The translations under genes and the position numbers were made by a program. A stretch of DNA of 64,000 bases from Peptococcaceae bacterium CEB3 (GTDB lineage: Bacteria > Bacillota > Desulfitobacteriia > Desulfitobacteriales > Desulfitobacteriaceae), in the NCBI GenBank assembly GCA_001029295.1, contig LDXJ01000061.1:1-64000 (forward strand). The letters run 5' to 3'. The notes under the pieces are model-generated. The model was not told the DNA's origin. It searched no databases and saw only the letters and a list, made by a program, of their open reading frames with translations. This document shows, piece by piece, positions 51,053 through 60,603 of this stretch (the stretch's first letter is position 1; each line of letters opens with the position of its first letter).

Positions 51053-52996
51053 TTACGCTTCGTCTTTGTACTGTTCCTTCAAGGAGTTAACCACCGATGC
51101 GTCGGCCAGCGTGGTCGTGTCCCCCAGAGCGCGTCCCTCGGCGATGTCACGCAGGAGACGGCGCATGATTTTGCCGCTGCGGGTTTTCGGCAGCTCGGCC
51201 GTAAAGAAAATGTCATCCGGCCGGGCCAAAGCACCGATCTTCTTGGCGACGTGGGCCTTCAACTCGTCCACCAGCCCGTCCGTCACTTCTACACTCTCTT
51301 TCAAGGTGACGAAGGCCGAGACTGCTTGGCCTTTTACCTCATGGGTCTTCCCAATGCAGGCAGCCTCCGCGACCGAGGGATGATCCACGAGAGCGCTTTC
51401 CACTTCCATGGTGCCAATGCGGTGCCCTGATACGTTAATCACGTCATCAACTCTGCCCAAGACCCAGAAGTAACCGTCCTCATCCCATTTGGCCCCGTCT
51501 CCGGTGAAGTACACTCCCGGCCAGGTGCCGTAATAGGTGTTGGCATAGCGGTCAGGATCCCCATAGATGGTGCGCAGCATCGCCGGCCAAGGCTCACGCA
51601 CGGTCAGATATCCTCCGCTGCCTTTCGGAACCGGATGTCCGCCTTTATCCACAACCTGTACTTCGATCCCGGGGAAGGGAACCGTGCAGGAACCCGGTTT
51701 TAAAGCGGTAATACCGGGCAAGGGGGTCATCATGATCATGCCGGTCTCGGTTTGCCACCAGGTATCCACAATCGGACATTTCTCGCCGCCGATATACTTA
51801 TAATACCACATCCAAGCTTCCGGATTGATAGGCTCGCCGACCGTTCCCAACAGCCTCAGGCTGGATAGATCTCTCTTTTGCGGGTAACTCGGACCCCACT
51901 TCATGAACGTCCGGATCGAAGTAGGCGCGGTGTAAAGAATGCTCACCCGATATTTCTCTATGATCTGCCAAAAACGATCTTTGGCTGGGAAATCCGGAGC
52001 CCCCTCATACATGACGACGGTCGACCCGTTCGCCAGAGGCCCGTAGACAATGTAACTGTGTCCTGTGACCCAGCCGACATCGGCTGTGCACCAGAAGACA
52101 TCCTCTTCTTTAATGTCGAAGATCATACTGTGAGTCGACGACACACCGACCATGTAGCCGCCGGTCGTGTGCACGACCCCTTTCGGTTTTCCGGTTGTGC
52201 CGCTGGTATAGAGGATGTAGAGCATATCCTCGGCATCCATGCTTTCCGCTTCACATTTCGCGGAAGCCTTTTGCATGGCTTCGTGGTACCAGACATCCCG
52301 GTCTTCCACCATGTCGACCTCTGTCCCGGTTCTCTTTACCACGACCACATGCTCTATGCTGTCGGTTCCTTGCAAGGCCGCATCAGCGTTAGCCTTGAGA
52401 GGAACTACGTTGCCCCGGCGATAGCTGCCGTCCGATGTGACCAGGATTTTGGCCTGAGCATCGTTAATCCGGTCCCGCAAGGACTCGGCGCTGAACCCGC
52501 CGAAGACGACGCTGTGCGGAGCGCCGATCCGGGCGCAGGCCAACATAGCGATGGCAGCCTCCGGAATCATGGGCAGATATATTGTCACCCGATCCCCTTT
52601 GCTCACTCCCAGGGACTTCAGCACGTTGGCAAACTGCGAAACCTCCCGCTGCAGGTCTTGATAGGTGAGCACTCGACTGTCTCCGGGCTCTCCCTCAAAG
52701 ATTATAGCAGCCTTGTTGCGGCGCCAGCCGCTGAGGTGGCGGTCCAGGCAGTTATAAGAAGCGTTGAGCTTACCGTCCACAAACCATTTGGCGAAAGGAG
52801 GCTGCCAATCAAGCACTTCTTTCCAGGGTTCGAACCAGGTGATCCGTTCGGCTTGTTTCGCCCAAAAGTCCAAACGGTCTTTCTCCGCTTCTTGATACAC
52901 GTCCGTGCTGGCCACATTAGCCTGGGCCTTGAATTCCTCCGGTGGTTGAAAGAGCCGAGTTTCTTCCAGTAAAGCTTCAAAACGTTCTTCTGACAT
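51053..52996 (-). CDS. acsA: Acetyl-CoA synthetase (AMP-forming)
   Basis: The 647-residue enzyme makes acetyl-CoA from acetate and ATP. Motifs: [20 protein letters not shown] (P-loop), [70 protein letters not shown], and the C-terminal acetylation Lys in [15 protein letters not shown]. The N-terminal [18 protein letters not shown] is typical. GGAGGAG lies before the ATG. An extended -10 promoter and an IclR-like palindrome lie 200-330 bases upstream. It works with the SatP-like transporter gene downstream. Confidence 0.95.
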   Translation of the reverse strand: MSEERFEALLEETRLFQPPEEFKAQANVASTDVYQEAEKDRLDFWAKQAERITWFEPWKEVLDWQPPFAKWFVDGKLNASYNCLDRHLSGWRRNKAAIIFEGEPGDSRVLTYQDLQREVSQFANVLKSLGVSKGDRVTIYLPMIPEAAIAMLACARIGAPHSVVFGGFSAESLRDRINDAQAKILVTSDGSYRRGNVVPLKANADAALQGTDSIEHVVVVKRTGTEVDMVEDRDVWYHEAMQKASAKCEAESMDAEDMLYILYTSGTTGKPKGVVHTTGGYMVGVSSTHSMIFDIKEEDVFWCTADVGWVTGHSYIVYGPLANGSTVVMYEGAPDFPAKDRFWQIIEKYRVSILYTAPTSIRTFMKWGPSYPQKRDLSSLRLLGTVGEPINPEAWMWYYKYIGGEKCPIVDTWWQTETGMIMMTPLPGITALKPGSCTVPFPGIEVQVVDKGGHPVPKGSGGYLTVREPWPAMLRTIYGDPDRYANTYYGTWPGVYFTGDGAKWDEDGYFWVLGRVDDVINVSGHRIGTMEVESALVDHPSVAEAACIGKTHEVKGQAVSAFVTLKESVEVTDGLVDELKAHVAKKIGALARPDDIFFTAELPKTRSGKIMRRLLRDIAEGRALGDTTTLADASVVNSLKEQYKDEA

Positions 52997-53199
52997 AGTC
53001 TAACTCCTCCATTTTTAAAAATTCCCATTTTTCTAACCCCTGGCCGGCTACACCGGCTGTGCCGCCACCCAAGCCCGGCAGCGCTGAACGCCCTGAATGA
53101 AGCGGGTTTCTCCACGCCCGGGCATCCCCTTGTTCTCCCAACTCGCCCCCTTTCGGATTTCCCGGGATGTCTCGTATCCTGGAACTCTGTTCTTAGCTA

Positions 53200-53208
53200 A
53201 TTATAGCA
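53200..53208 (-). promoter_or_regulatory. Extended -10 promoter candidate of acsA
   Basis: On the minus strand TGCTATAAT fits the extended -10 consensus. It would give a leader of about 195 bases before the acsA start. Confidence 0.5.
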
Positions 53209-53299
53209 CAGAAAATTGTGAAAGTTACTTTTTTCCGTCCGAAAAGTCCAGCTAGAACCCTTAATGGTCGTATTTGGGCATGAACGGTCGAAGATGAAC

Positions 53300-53326
53300 G
53301 TTTCGCGAAACACTGTTTCACGGAAC
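53300..53326. promoter_or_regulatory. Overlapping palindromes, candidate IclR-family operator
   Basis: GTTTCGCGAAAC (53300-53311) is a perfect palindrome; overlapping it, GAAACACTGTTTC (53307-53319) has the GAAAC-N3-GTTTC form of IclR-family sites such as KdgR. It lies about 100 bases upstream of the acsA -10 box and directly after the second synthetase gene, which is in an operon with an IclR gene. Confidence 0.45.
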
Positions 53327-53330
53327 ACTT

Positions 53331-55043
53331 TCAATCGTCACCGTCGGAAACATCGCTCACCGGGAACCCCAGTTCCATCGCTTTGAGCACACGGCGCATA
53401 AGCTTGCCGCTGGTGGTGCGCGGAAGCTTGGCACACACCTCTATGTCCCGGGGAACGAAACGCGGCCCCAGCCGGCTTTCCACAAACCTGCGAATTTCAT
53501 CCCGCAACTCCGCAGACCAGGAATATTCGGGTCGAAGAACGACGAAGGCTTTGATCACTTCCCCCCATAAAGGATCGGGCCTGCCGACCACTCCCGCTTC
53601 CAGCACAGCCGGATGCTCGCTCAATTTATTCTCGATTTCGATGGGCCCTATCCGTTCCCCGGCTTTCTTAATGACGTCATCCGCCCTGCCTTGGAACCAG
53701 AAATACCCGTCCGCGTCTTTGTAGGCCAGGTCCCCTGTTAAATACCAGGGGGGCATCCGGAAGTAGTCCCGGTATTTCTCCTCATCTTTCCATATCCCGC
53801 CCATCATGGCGGGCCACCCGGCCCGAATGGCCAGCTGCCCCACCTCCGGGGCGGGAACTTCCCGCCCTTCCTCGTCCACGATCGAAGCCTCTATGCCGGG
53901 CAGGGGACGTCCCATGGAACCGGGTTTCAGCGGCACGGAGCGGAAATTAGCGATCATCTGCCCGCCTGTTTCCGTCATCCACCAAGTGTCGTAAACCTTG
54001 AGGCCGAAGGCCTTTTCACTCCAGCGGATGACCGCGGGATTGAGGGGCTCGCCGACGGTAAGAATGTGGCGCAGATCTTTAATCCCGTAACGGGCCTGAG
54101 GATTGTCCGGGCCAAAATTCATCAGCCGCCTCAGTGCGGTCGGAGTCGTATACCACACGGTCACTTTAAACCGGGTCAAAATCTCGTACCAACGCGCCGC
54201 CGCAAAGTCGCCTGAATAAATAATGCTGGTCACACCGTGCAAGAGAGGCGCCCAAATTCCGTAAGAAATCCCGGGGACCCAGCTCGGCCCGCTCGTACAC
54301 CAATAGACATCCTGTTCACGGAAATCCAGGACCCATTTGCCGCTCTGGTAATAATGGGCAATACCCCCCTGGACATGGATAACACCTTTGGGTTTAGCCG
54401 TAGACCCCGAAGTATACAAGAGCATGATGGGAGCTTCCCTGGCCGCGGGAACCGCCGTGAAACTCTCCGCCGCCTCCGCCATCACCGAGCCGTACCCCAC
54501 CCATTCCCCGGCAGGGGAAGATTCGCTTCCGACGACGATCAGCCGCCGCATCGCCGGCAGTTTGCCCCGTTCGATCCGGTTCAGGAGTTCTCCCAAGGTC
54601 ACAACCACCGACGCCTCGCTGTCCCGCAGCATCTCTGTCAGAGCATCATTCATGAAAACCGGAGATAAAGGCACAACGATGGCACCCAGCTTGATCACAC
54701 CGAGAAAGGCAACGTAGAACTCCGGCAACGGCGGGAGGAAAAGAGCGACGCGTTCCCCGGGGGCTACCCCTAAAGCGCGCAGAGCATTGGCGAAACGGTT
54801 GGTCAAAAGTTTGAGCTGATGATAAGTCACAGTAACGCTGCTTAAGCCGTCAAAAAAGCGGAAAGCAGCTTTCTGCCTGTGTCGCCCCTCGGCCTGGCGG
54901 TCAACCGCCTCCACCGCCATATTCCATCCGACCTCAGGATCGAGCCCCATTTCCCGTTCGGCATCGGCCCACCTGAACGTACTGTAGACCTTCTCGTAAT
55001 CGTCCAGATTTGCCGCGGCCGGCATACGGCCTTTCGAATTCAT
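53331..55043 (-). CDS. AMP-forming acyl-CoA synthetase, acetyl-CoA synthetase-like
   Basis: The 570-residue enzyme has the ANL-family motifs: LLYTSGSTAKPKGVIHVQGG, WVPGISYGIWAPLLHG, DTWWMTETGGQMIANF, YLTGDLAYKDADGYFWFQGR, DDVIKKAGERIGP and the C-terminal PRTTSGKLMRRVL. It is shorter at the N-terminus than AcsA and lacks the WFVDGKLN entry motif, so the acid may be propionate or another short acid. It follows the IclR gene by 23 bases, which marks it as that regulator's probable target. Confidence 0.9.
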   Translation of the reverse strand: MNSKGRMPAAANLDDYEKVYSTFRWADAEREMGLDPEVGWNMAVEAVDRQAEGRHRQKAAFRFFDGLSSVTVTYHQLKLLTNRFANALRALGVAPGERVALFLPPLPEFYVAFLGVIKLGAIVVPLSPVFMNDALTEMLRDSEASVVVTLGELLNRIERGKLPAMRRLIVVGSESSPAGEWVGYGSVMAEAAESFTAVPAAREAPIMLLYTSGSTAKPKGVIHVQGGIAHYYQSGKWVLDFREQDVYWCTSGPSWVPGISYGIWAPLLHGVTSIIYSGDFAAARWYEILTRFKVTVWYTTPTALRRLMNFGPDNPQARYGIKDLRHILTVGEPLNPAVIRWSEKAFGLKVYDTWWMTETGGQMIANFRSVPLKPGSMGRPLPGIEASIVDEEGREVPAPEVGQLAIRAGWPAMMGGIWKDEEKYRDYFRMPPWYLTGDLAYKDADGYFWFQGRADDVIKKAGERIGPIEIENKLSEHPAVLEAGVVGRPDPLWGEVIKAFVVLRPEYSWSAELRDEIRRFVESRLGPRFVPRDIEVCAKLPRTTSGKLMRRVLKAMELGFPVSDVSDGDD

Positions 55044-55066
55044 TTCGCTTTTCCCCCCGTCTCGTC

Positions 55067-55855
55067 CTAGCGATCATCAACAACCTGGGGCCGATAACCC
55101 AAACGTGCGGAGACCGAACCGCAGGCCTCTTTGAGAACAGTCACCAGCCGGGCCAGCCTTTCCAGGGTCAAACGCGATGTGGGACCCGAAATGCTGATGG
55201 ACGCGATCACCCGCCCCGTGTGGTCAAAGACCGGCGCCGCCACCGATCTCAAGCCCTCAGCCAACTCCTCCGCGTTGATGGCGTAGCCTTGACTCCGCAC
55301 CTTCGCCAAGTGAGCCAATAGGTTGTTAACATCTGTGATGGTATTCACCGTATATTGGGCCATGGGATGTTTGGCCAAGAGACGGTTGATCTGCTCAGGG
55401 GCCAAAAAAGCGATCAAGGCCTTGCCCTCCGCCGTACAATGAACCGCACCACGTAAACCCATGTTGACAATGATCGTCTCGGGAGAATGATCCCGCTCAA
55501 CCACAACCATTTCCCCGTCATCAAGCACCGCCAACTGTACGGTCTCCCGCGAAATCTCCACCAGTTCTTTCATGTAGGGAATTGCCTCTTTGCGAAAATC
55601 GAGGTTATTGAGCACTTCAAGCCCCAGACCCAGAACCTTTATGCCGGGCCGGTAGCGTTCCGTATCTTTATCCTGTTCGACATAGCCGATAGCCGTAAGC
55701 GTGCTGAGCAGACGGTGCACCGTACTCTTGTGCAAACCGACGCAGTGGGCAAGTTCTGTCACTCCGATGCCCTGCGGGTTCCGGCCGAGAGTCTCCAAAA
55801 TCGCCAGGGCCCTTTCAATCGACTGTACGGCTTGATCGGTCGTGCGTTCTGCCAA
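55067..55855 (-). CDS. IclR-family transcription regulator
   Basis: The protein has an N-terminal helix-turn-helix (SIERALAILETLGRNPQGIG, then ELAHCVGLHKSTVHRLLSTL) and a C-terminal ligand domain (GLRGAVHCTAEGKALIAFL, GYAINAEELAEGLRSVAAPV). The TTG at 55855 is chosen because AAGGAGG lies 11 bases before it; another TTG at 55906 abuts its site directly. The gene leads an operon with the acyl-CoA synthetase. It probably responds to a carboxylic acid or CoA-pathway metabolite. Confidence 0.9.
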   Translation of the reverse strand: MAERTTDQAVQSIERALAILETLGRNPQGIGVTELAHCVGLHKSTVHRLLSTLTAIGYVEQDKDTERYRPGIKVLGLGLEVLNNLDFRKEAIPYMKELVEISRETVQLAVLDDGEMVVVERDHSPETIIVNMGLRGAVHCTAEGKALIAFLAPEQINRLLAKHPMAQYTVNTITDVNNLLAHLAKVRSQGYAINAEELAEGLRSVAAPVFDHTGRVIASISISGPTSRLTLERLARLVTVLKEACGSVSARLGYRPQVVDDR

Positions 55856-55943
55856 TGCGCTTGATACCTCCTTGGCCGCTGAAGCAGAAAGGTCCAAGTC
55901 CGCCAACCTCTCCCGCGCTTTTCATACTGAAACCGGTGCCCTC

Positions 55944-55973
55944 AGTATAGTCTCTTAACCTGCCGCAAGGCAA
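55944..55973 (-). promoter_or_regulatory. Promoter of the iclR-synthetase operon
   Basis: On the minus strand TTGCCT and TATACT are separated by 18 bases, about 40 bases upstream of the longest possible coding start. Confidence 0.5.
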
Positions 55974-56069
55974 CTGTTTTATTTTAATATTCAGATATCA
56001 CTCTCGCCTTTCGATTCTACCCCCCTTGCCGGGAACCCGGCTCTAGCCTGCGGGGCCATTCGGACAAGC

Positions 56070-56150
56070 GAAACAGGCAGCGTACGTTCCACTGCCTGTT
56101 TCTGCCACCTCGTCCACCTATCTCCCAGGAAGGTTCCCCTACCTTCCAGG
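56070..56150. promoter_or_regulatory. Two hairpins in the iclR-pheA divergent region
   Basis: A perfect 11-bp stem (GAAACAGGCAG / CTGCCTGTTTC, 56070-56102) and a second 10-bp stem with one mismatch (CCAGGAAGGT / ACCTTCCAGG, 56125-56150) lie upstream of the pheA promoter. Neither has a T run, so they are not classical terminators. No T-box specifier or TGG motif was seen. Confidence 0.4.
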
Positions 56151-56242
56151 TAATATTTTACTAAATATTTTCCGTTCTGGCAAGTTAATGTTTAAAATTT
56201 TTTTCATCCTAAGTGACATTTTTGGGGCAGTGAGAAAAACAG

Positions 56243-56271
56243 TTGTGAGAAAACTTTGGGTCATATATAAT
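56243..56271 (+). promoter_or_regulatory. Promoter of pheA
   Basis: TTGTGA and TATAAT are separated by exactly 17 bases. The predicted start near 56278 leaves a short leader before AGAGGGGG and the GTG start. Confidence 0.7.
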
Positions 56272-56310
56272 AAGCCTGCCAAACCGATTTTCGCAGAGGG
56301 GGAATTCACG

Positions 56311-57165
56311 GTGAAGCGTATGGGTTATCTCGGCCCGAAAGGAAGTTTCTCCGAGGAAGCTTTGCACTACTTTGTCCAAGCCCATCAAGACCTCTTGCCC
56401 CTGGATTATCTGCCTTTTTCCACCATTCCCAGACTCCTTCTGGCCTGCGACCACCAAGAGATCGACTGGGCTTTCGTCCCTTTGGAAAACTCGACCGAAG
56501 GCCAGATGGGCGTTACCATGGATACGTTGGGGCAGACACAAGAACTTTACATCGTCCGGGAATTTGTCCACCCCGTGGACCACTGTTTATTAACCCCGGA
56601 ACCCCTGTCGCTCCCTGAAATCCAACGGGTCTACTCCCACGAGCAGGCCCTGGCTCAATGCCGAGAATTTCTCGACACCCGTCTTACCCAGGCGGAGCAA
56701 ATTCCCTGCTTCAGTACTGCCGAAGCGGCCGGAAAAATCTCTTCCGTGCGCGAGCCCTGGGCGGCCATCGGCCCCCGCAGGGCGGCCCAACTTTACCACC
56801 TTCATCTCCAGGAAGAGCGGATCCAGGACGGGGTGCTCAACGCCACCCGTTTCGTTCTGGTCGGCCCTCAGTTGGCGGAAATAAGCGGTGATGACAAAAC
56901 CTCTTTTCTTGTGACCACCGAAAATTCACCCGGCTCCCTTTACCGGATCTTGCATGAACTGGCCGTGCGCCGGATCAACATGACCCGAATAGAATCCCGG
57001 CCCTCGAAACAAAAATTGGGGGAATACGTCTTTTTCATTGACGTCGACGGTTACGTTTTCTCTCCGACCATACAGGAAGTACTGGAAGCTTTCAGAGAAA
57101 AATCCGTCTTTGCCAAACTTCTGGGCTCCTATGCCAAAGCTCACCCGGACGAGAGCGTCTTTTAG
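56311..57165 (+). CDS. pheA: Prephenate dehydratase
   Basis: The 284-residue enzyme turns prephenate into phenylpyruvate for phenylalanine. The dehydratase part holds GYLGPKGSFSEEALHYF, AFVPLENSTEGQMGVTMDTL, YSHEQALAQCREFL and DGVLNATRFVLVG (the NxTRF motif). The C-terminal ACT domain (TENSPGSLYRILHELAVRRI then NMTRIESRP) gives feedback inhibition by phenylalanine. The GTG start has AGAGGGGG eight bases upstream; the longer frame to 56188 begins before the promoter. No chorismate mutase domain is fused. Confidence 0.94.
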   Translation: MKRMGYLGPKGSFSEEALHYFVQAHQDLLPLDYLPFSTIPRLLLACDHQEIDWAFVPLENSTEGQMGVTMDTLGQTQELYIVREFVHPVDHCLLTPEPLSLPEIQRVYSHEQALAQCREFLDTRLTQAEQIPCFSTAEAAGKISSVREPWAAIGPRRAAQLYHLHLQEERIQDGVLNATRFVLVGPQLAEISGDDKTSFLVTTENSPGSLYRILHELAVRRINMTRIESRPSKQKLGEYVFFIDVDGYVFSPTIQEVLEAFREKSVFAKLLGSYAKAHPDESVF

Positions 57166-57231
57166 GGCGTGGGATAGGCCCGTGGGCGCCGGATGAGTCC
57201 ATGGGCATGCACTTGCCACGGCCGACGCCCT

Positions 57232-58707
57232 TCAAAGAGCCAGTTCCTGAAGCAAAACAGCGGACATCTCTTCCGGACGGCAGTGCCAAACTCTTCGCTC
57301 CGCCCGGGCCTCGAGTCCCCTCAAACCCGGTGGGATCTCCCAGCCGCTTTTCTGCCGTAAAAGCTCAAGATCCTGCCATTCGTTTCCGGATCCCTGTTTC
57401 CCTTCGATGCTGTTGAGCACACTGGTCGCGAACTTAAAAGGACTGGCGGTCGAGAGGATTACGGTAAAGGTCGGATCCCCGGTCTTCAACCGGTAATCCT
57501 CATACACCCGGACCGCAACCGCCGTATGCGGGTCCAGGACATAGCCGTGCGCCTTGTACGTATGTTGGATTTGCTTTCTGACCGCGGTTTCATCCGCCCA
57601 GCCGGCAAAAATGTTGCCGCGGCTTTGTGCCAGTGTCTCCGCGTCTACTTGAAAAGACCCTGTTTGCGCGAGCGAGTCATACCATTGCCGGGTACTTTGC
57701 GCCTGCCGCCCGGACATTTCGTAGAGAAACCGTTCGAAATTGCTGGAAACCAGAATATCCATCGACGGTGACATGGTCAGGAAAAACGGCCGCCGGCTCC
57801 GATAAACTCCTGTCTCGAAGAAATCACTCAAGACCTTGTTTTCGTTCGAGGCGCAGATCAACCGTCCCAAAGGAACACCCATGCGTTTGGCATAATAGCC
57901 GGCCAGGATATTTCCGAAGTTTCCCGTCGGCACCGCAACATTCATCAGAGCGCCGGCTTTGATCTGACCTTGTTCAACCGCCTGTAGGTAGGCCCAGTAA
58001 TAATAGACAATTTGGGGTAAAAGCCGGCCCCAGTTGATGGAATTGGCGGAGGAAAAAAACATCCTCTTGGAGCGAAGCCGTTCTGCCAGCGCGGTCGAGG
58101 CAAAGATTTCTTTCACGGCGCTTTGACAGCGGTCAAAGTTTCCCTCAACCGCCGCCACATAGGTGTTCTGTCCGCCTGTGGTCGTCATCTGACGTTCCTG
58201 GACGGCGCTCACCCCTCCGGACGGATAAAAAACGACGATCCGAGTTCCAGGCACATCTTTAAAACCTTCCAGGGCTGCTTTGCCCGTGTCGCCCGAAGTA
58301 GCCGTGAGGATCAATACCTCCGCGCCCGGCTCCAGGTCCTTCATTGCAGCCCGCAGAAAGTGAGGAAGAACCTGCAGGGCCATGTCTTTGAAGGCGGCGG
58401 TGGGCCCGTGCCAGAGTTCAAGAATGCCAAAGCCGTCCGGCCGGAGCAAGGGGGCCGGATTGACCCCGGCGAAGACCTCCTGCTGGTAAACTCCGACGGC
58501 CTGTTCAAGGACCTCCTCTTCCATATCCGGAAGATAGAGAGCCATTACCTTTTTGGCCAAGGAGGAGTAGTCAAGACCGCGCAACTCGCTCCAGGGAAGA
58601 TCCGGAACCCGGGACGGAACAAACAACCCTCCTCCGGGTACCATTCCCAAAGCGATAACGCTTTTGGCACTCCTGGCCGAACTGTTTCCCCGAGTGCTTT
58701 CGTACAA
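57232..58707 (-). CDS. thrC: Threonine synthase
   Basis: The 491-residue PLP enzyme makes threonine from O-phosphohomoserine. It opens with YESTRGNSSARSAKSVIALG and has ELWHGPTAAFKDMALQVLPH, with the PLP-binding Lys in FKD, then ILTATSGDTGKAALEGF, VAVPTGNFGNILAGYYAKRM and LDPHTAVAVRVYEDY. The length matches the long fungal/enterobacterial class. The start is a TTG with GGGAG about ten bases upstream; no better start is seen. Confidence 0.93.
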   Translation of the reverse strand: MYESTRGNSSARSAKSVIALGMVPGGGLFVPSRVPDLPWSELRGLDYSSLAKKVMALYLPDMEEEVLEQAVGVYQQEVFAGVNPAPLLRPDGFGILELWHGPTAAFKDMALQVLPHFLRAAMKDLEPGAEVLILTATSGDTGKAALEGFKDVPGTRIVVFYPSGGVSAVQERQMTTTGGQNTYVAAVEGNFDRCQSAVKEIFASTALAERLRSKRMFFSSANSINWGRLLPQIVYYYWAYLQAVEQGQIKAGALMNVAVPTGNFGNILAGYYAKRMGVPLGRLICASNENKVLSDFFETGVYRSRRPFFLTMSPSMDILVSSNFERFLYEMSGRQAQSTRQWYDSLAQTGSFQVDAETLAQSRGNIFAGWADETAVRKQIQHTYKAHGYVLDPHTAVAVRVYEDYRLKTGDPTFTVILSTASPFKFATSVLNSIEGKQGSGNEWQDLELLRQKSGWEIPPGLRGLEARAERRVWHCRPEEMSAVLLQELAL

Positions 58708-58858
58708 AGTTCATTCACTCCCAGTCTTTGGTCTATATTGCCCGCGTCGAGGACGTTATAGCAGCGCCGCGGGACTCTCTGCCATCGCCACAAGTATTCT
58801 GCGCCCGCCGACCGGAATCCTGTCGGCCACAAATTTCTTTTGAGCAGGGGTGAACAGA

Positions 58859-60247
58859 ATGTCAGAAAATACACTGCGTCAATACCGCCAAACCGCAATC
58901 CTGGGCCTGATCATTACGGTCGAAAAACTCTTTCCCGCCGAACAACTTAAAATAGCTCACTCTATCCTCAACGGCATCTATTGTGAACTGGAAGGCTCTC
59001 TGCTTTCTTCCCGCGAAGTTCGGAACATCGAAGAAAAACTGCGGGAATGGGCCGAGAGGGATACTCCGATCACGTGCACCCCCGGAGATGACGGATTTTT
59101 TCATTGTGAATTAAACGGGCGGCAGATTGACTCTCTCTATCCTTCCCGCTCCCATTCCGGCAGTTTGCGCGATTTCCGGCTGGTCCACTATCCTCCCGGA
59201 TTCATCCTTCTTTTCCCCGACCCCGAGGACGACGAGGCATCCTCTCCTTTTGTTTTGCCGGAAAAACTGTCCGCGACCTTTTCGGAATCGCAACGCTGGG
59301 TTGAAAACCTGAACCTGGATGAAGTCTCCGATGTCAACCGGATCATTGCCGATCAACGTTCCTATGAGATCACGGCTCTGGCGGAAGCCTTGCACGAAAA
59401 GAAGATTTCCCTCATCGCCGACCGGATTCTCGAACAAAAGCGACACACCCGCATCGTCCTGATCTCCGGCCCCTCCTCATCCGGCAAGACCACCTTCGCC
59501 CAGCGTCTGTCAACCCAACTGCGGGTGAACGGCCTGAAGCCCGTCCCTCTTTCCCTGGACAACTATTTTCTGGCCCGGGAAGATACACCCAGAGACGCCA
59601 GCGGCCAACCGGACTTCGAAGCTCTGGAAGCTTTGGACCTGAGCCTCCTGGATAGGCAGTTGGACATCCTGAGCCGGGGAGATGAGGCGGAAGTTCCCAT
59701 CTTTGACTTCGTTCAGGGAAGAAGGCGCCCCGCGGGCGAGACTTTGACCCTTAAGCCCGACGAAATCCTGGTAATCGAGGGAATCCACGGTTTGAATCCC
59801 CGGCTGGCTCCATCCCTCGGGCACAGCCAAACTTTCAAGATTTACGTCAGCGCCCTCTTCCAACTCAATGTCGATCCGCTAAACCGCATCCCGACCACAG
59901 AAGTGCGTTTGATCCGCCGTTTGGTGCGCGATGATCAGTTTCGCGGCATCGACCCCATTAGGACTTTGAGCCAATGGCCCAGTGTGCGCCGAGGGGAGAA
60001 CAACGCCATTTTCCCCTATCAGGAAGAAGCCGATGTGATGTTCAATTCCAGCCTTCTCTATGAACTCAACGCCTTAAGGCCGTACGCCGAACCCCTCTTA
60101 GTCAATATTCCCGCCGGCGATCCCCATTACGAAACCGCCGAAAGACTTCTGCGCCTTCTCTCGTTCTTCTCTCCCCTGGTACCGGATAAGGTTCCCCCCC
60201 ACTCAATCCTGCGCGAATTTATCGGGGGCAGCATTTACCCGGTCTGA
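58859..60247 (+). CDS. Uridine kinase-like nucleoside kinase
   Basis: The 462-residue protein has a C-terminal P-loop kinase domain like uridine kinase: Walker A LISGPSSSGKTTFAQRL (about residue 205), LSLDNYFLAREDTPRD, PIFDFVQGRRR and ILVIEGIHGLNPRL. The N-terminal half is shorter than in the usual 550-residue relatives, which carry TGS- and tRNA-synthetase-like domains; here the TGS part is missing. The ATG at 58859 has AGGGG eight bases upstream. It probably phosphorylates a nucleoside; the partner substrate is unknown. Confidence 0.85.
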   Translation: MSENTLRQYRQTAILGLIITVEKLFPAEQLKIAHSILNGIYCELEGSLLSSREVRNIEEKLREWAERDTPITCTPGDDGFFHCELNGRQIDSLYPSRSHSGSLRDFRLVHYPPGFILLFPDPEDDEASSPFVLPEKLSATFSESQRWVENLNLDEVSDVNRIIADQRSYEITALAEALHEKKISLIADRILEQKRHTRIVLISGPSSSGKTTFAQRLSTQLRVNGLKPVPLSLDNYFLAREDTPRDASGQPDFEALEALDLSLLDRQLDILSRGDEAEVPIFDFVQGRRRPAGETLTLKPDEILVIEGIHGLNPRLAPSLGHSQTFKIYVSALFQLNVDPLNRIPTTEVRLIRRLVRDDQFRGIDPIRTLSQWPSVRRGENNAIFPYQEEADVMFNSSLLYELNALRPYAEPLLVNIPAGDPHYETAERLLRLLSFFSPLVPDKVPPHSILREFIGGSIYPV

Positions 60248-60522
60248 GGGAAGGGGAATCCAAGGGACCGGACGCTATCCGCACTCCTTATCAACTCTTC
60301 CTTTTTCTTGCGGCTGCATTTTTTAATACCCGCTTCCAAACGCAAAGCCTCGCTCCGGGAGTTGACGCGCCAAGCCCGGGCCAGAGAGACGGGAACACGT
60401 CCGGAGGTATATTTCGCTCCCCGCCCTTGATTGTGCTCCCGCAGGCGGCGTGCCAAGTCTGTGGTGACGCCGCAATACAAACTGTCGTCCCTGCACCTGA
60501 GCAAGTAAACCCAATATTCCAT
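60235..60522 (-). CDS. GIY-YIG nuclease-domain protein (UPF0213/YhbQ type)
   Basis: The 95-residue protein is a single GIY-YIG domain: WVYLLRCRDDSLYCGVTTDL (with Y-C-G-V in place of Y-I-G), the Arg of ARRLREHNQGRGAKYTSGR, and EALRLEAGIKKCSRKKKEEL with the metal-binding Glu. Free-standing proteins of this family are common and linked to DNA repair or structure-specific cleavage. The 3' end overlaps that of the kinase gene. Confidence 0.9.
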   Translation of the reverse strand: MEYWVYLLRCRDDSLYCGVTTDLARRLREHNQGRGAKYTSGRVPVSLARAWRVNSRSEALRLEAGIKKCSRKKKEELIRSADSVRSLGFPFPQTG

Positions 60523-60603
60523 AGCTCTGTACCCCTGACCACGTTAACCATTTACTTCCTCCCCGCACAGGAAAACCTATCCCGGCCCAAGGCCCTCGGC
60601 GGA

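Noticed and set aside
55974-56310. T-box or tryptophan/phenylalanine attenuator before pheA
   Set aside because: The hairpins lie upstream of the predicted promoter, there is no T-box sequence and the leader is only about 30 bases.
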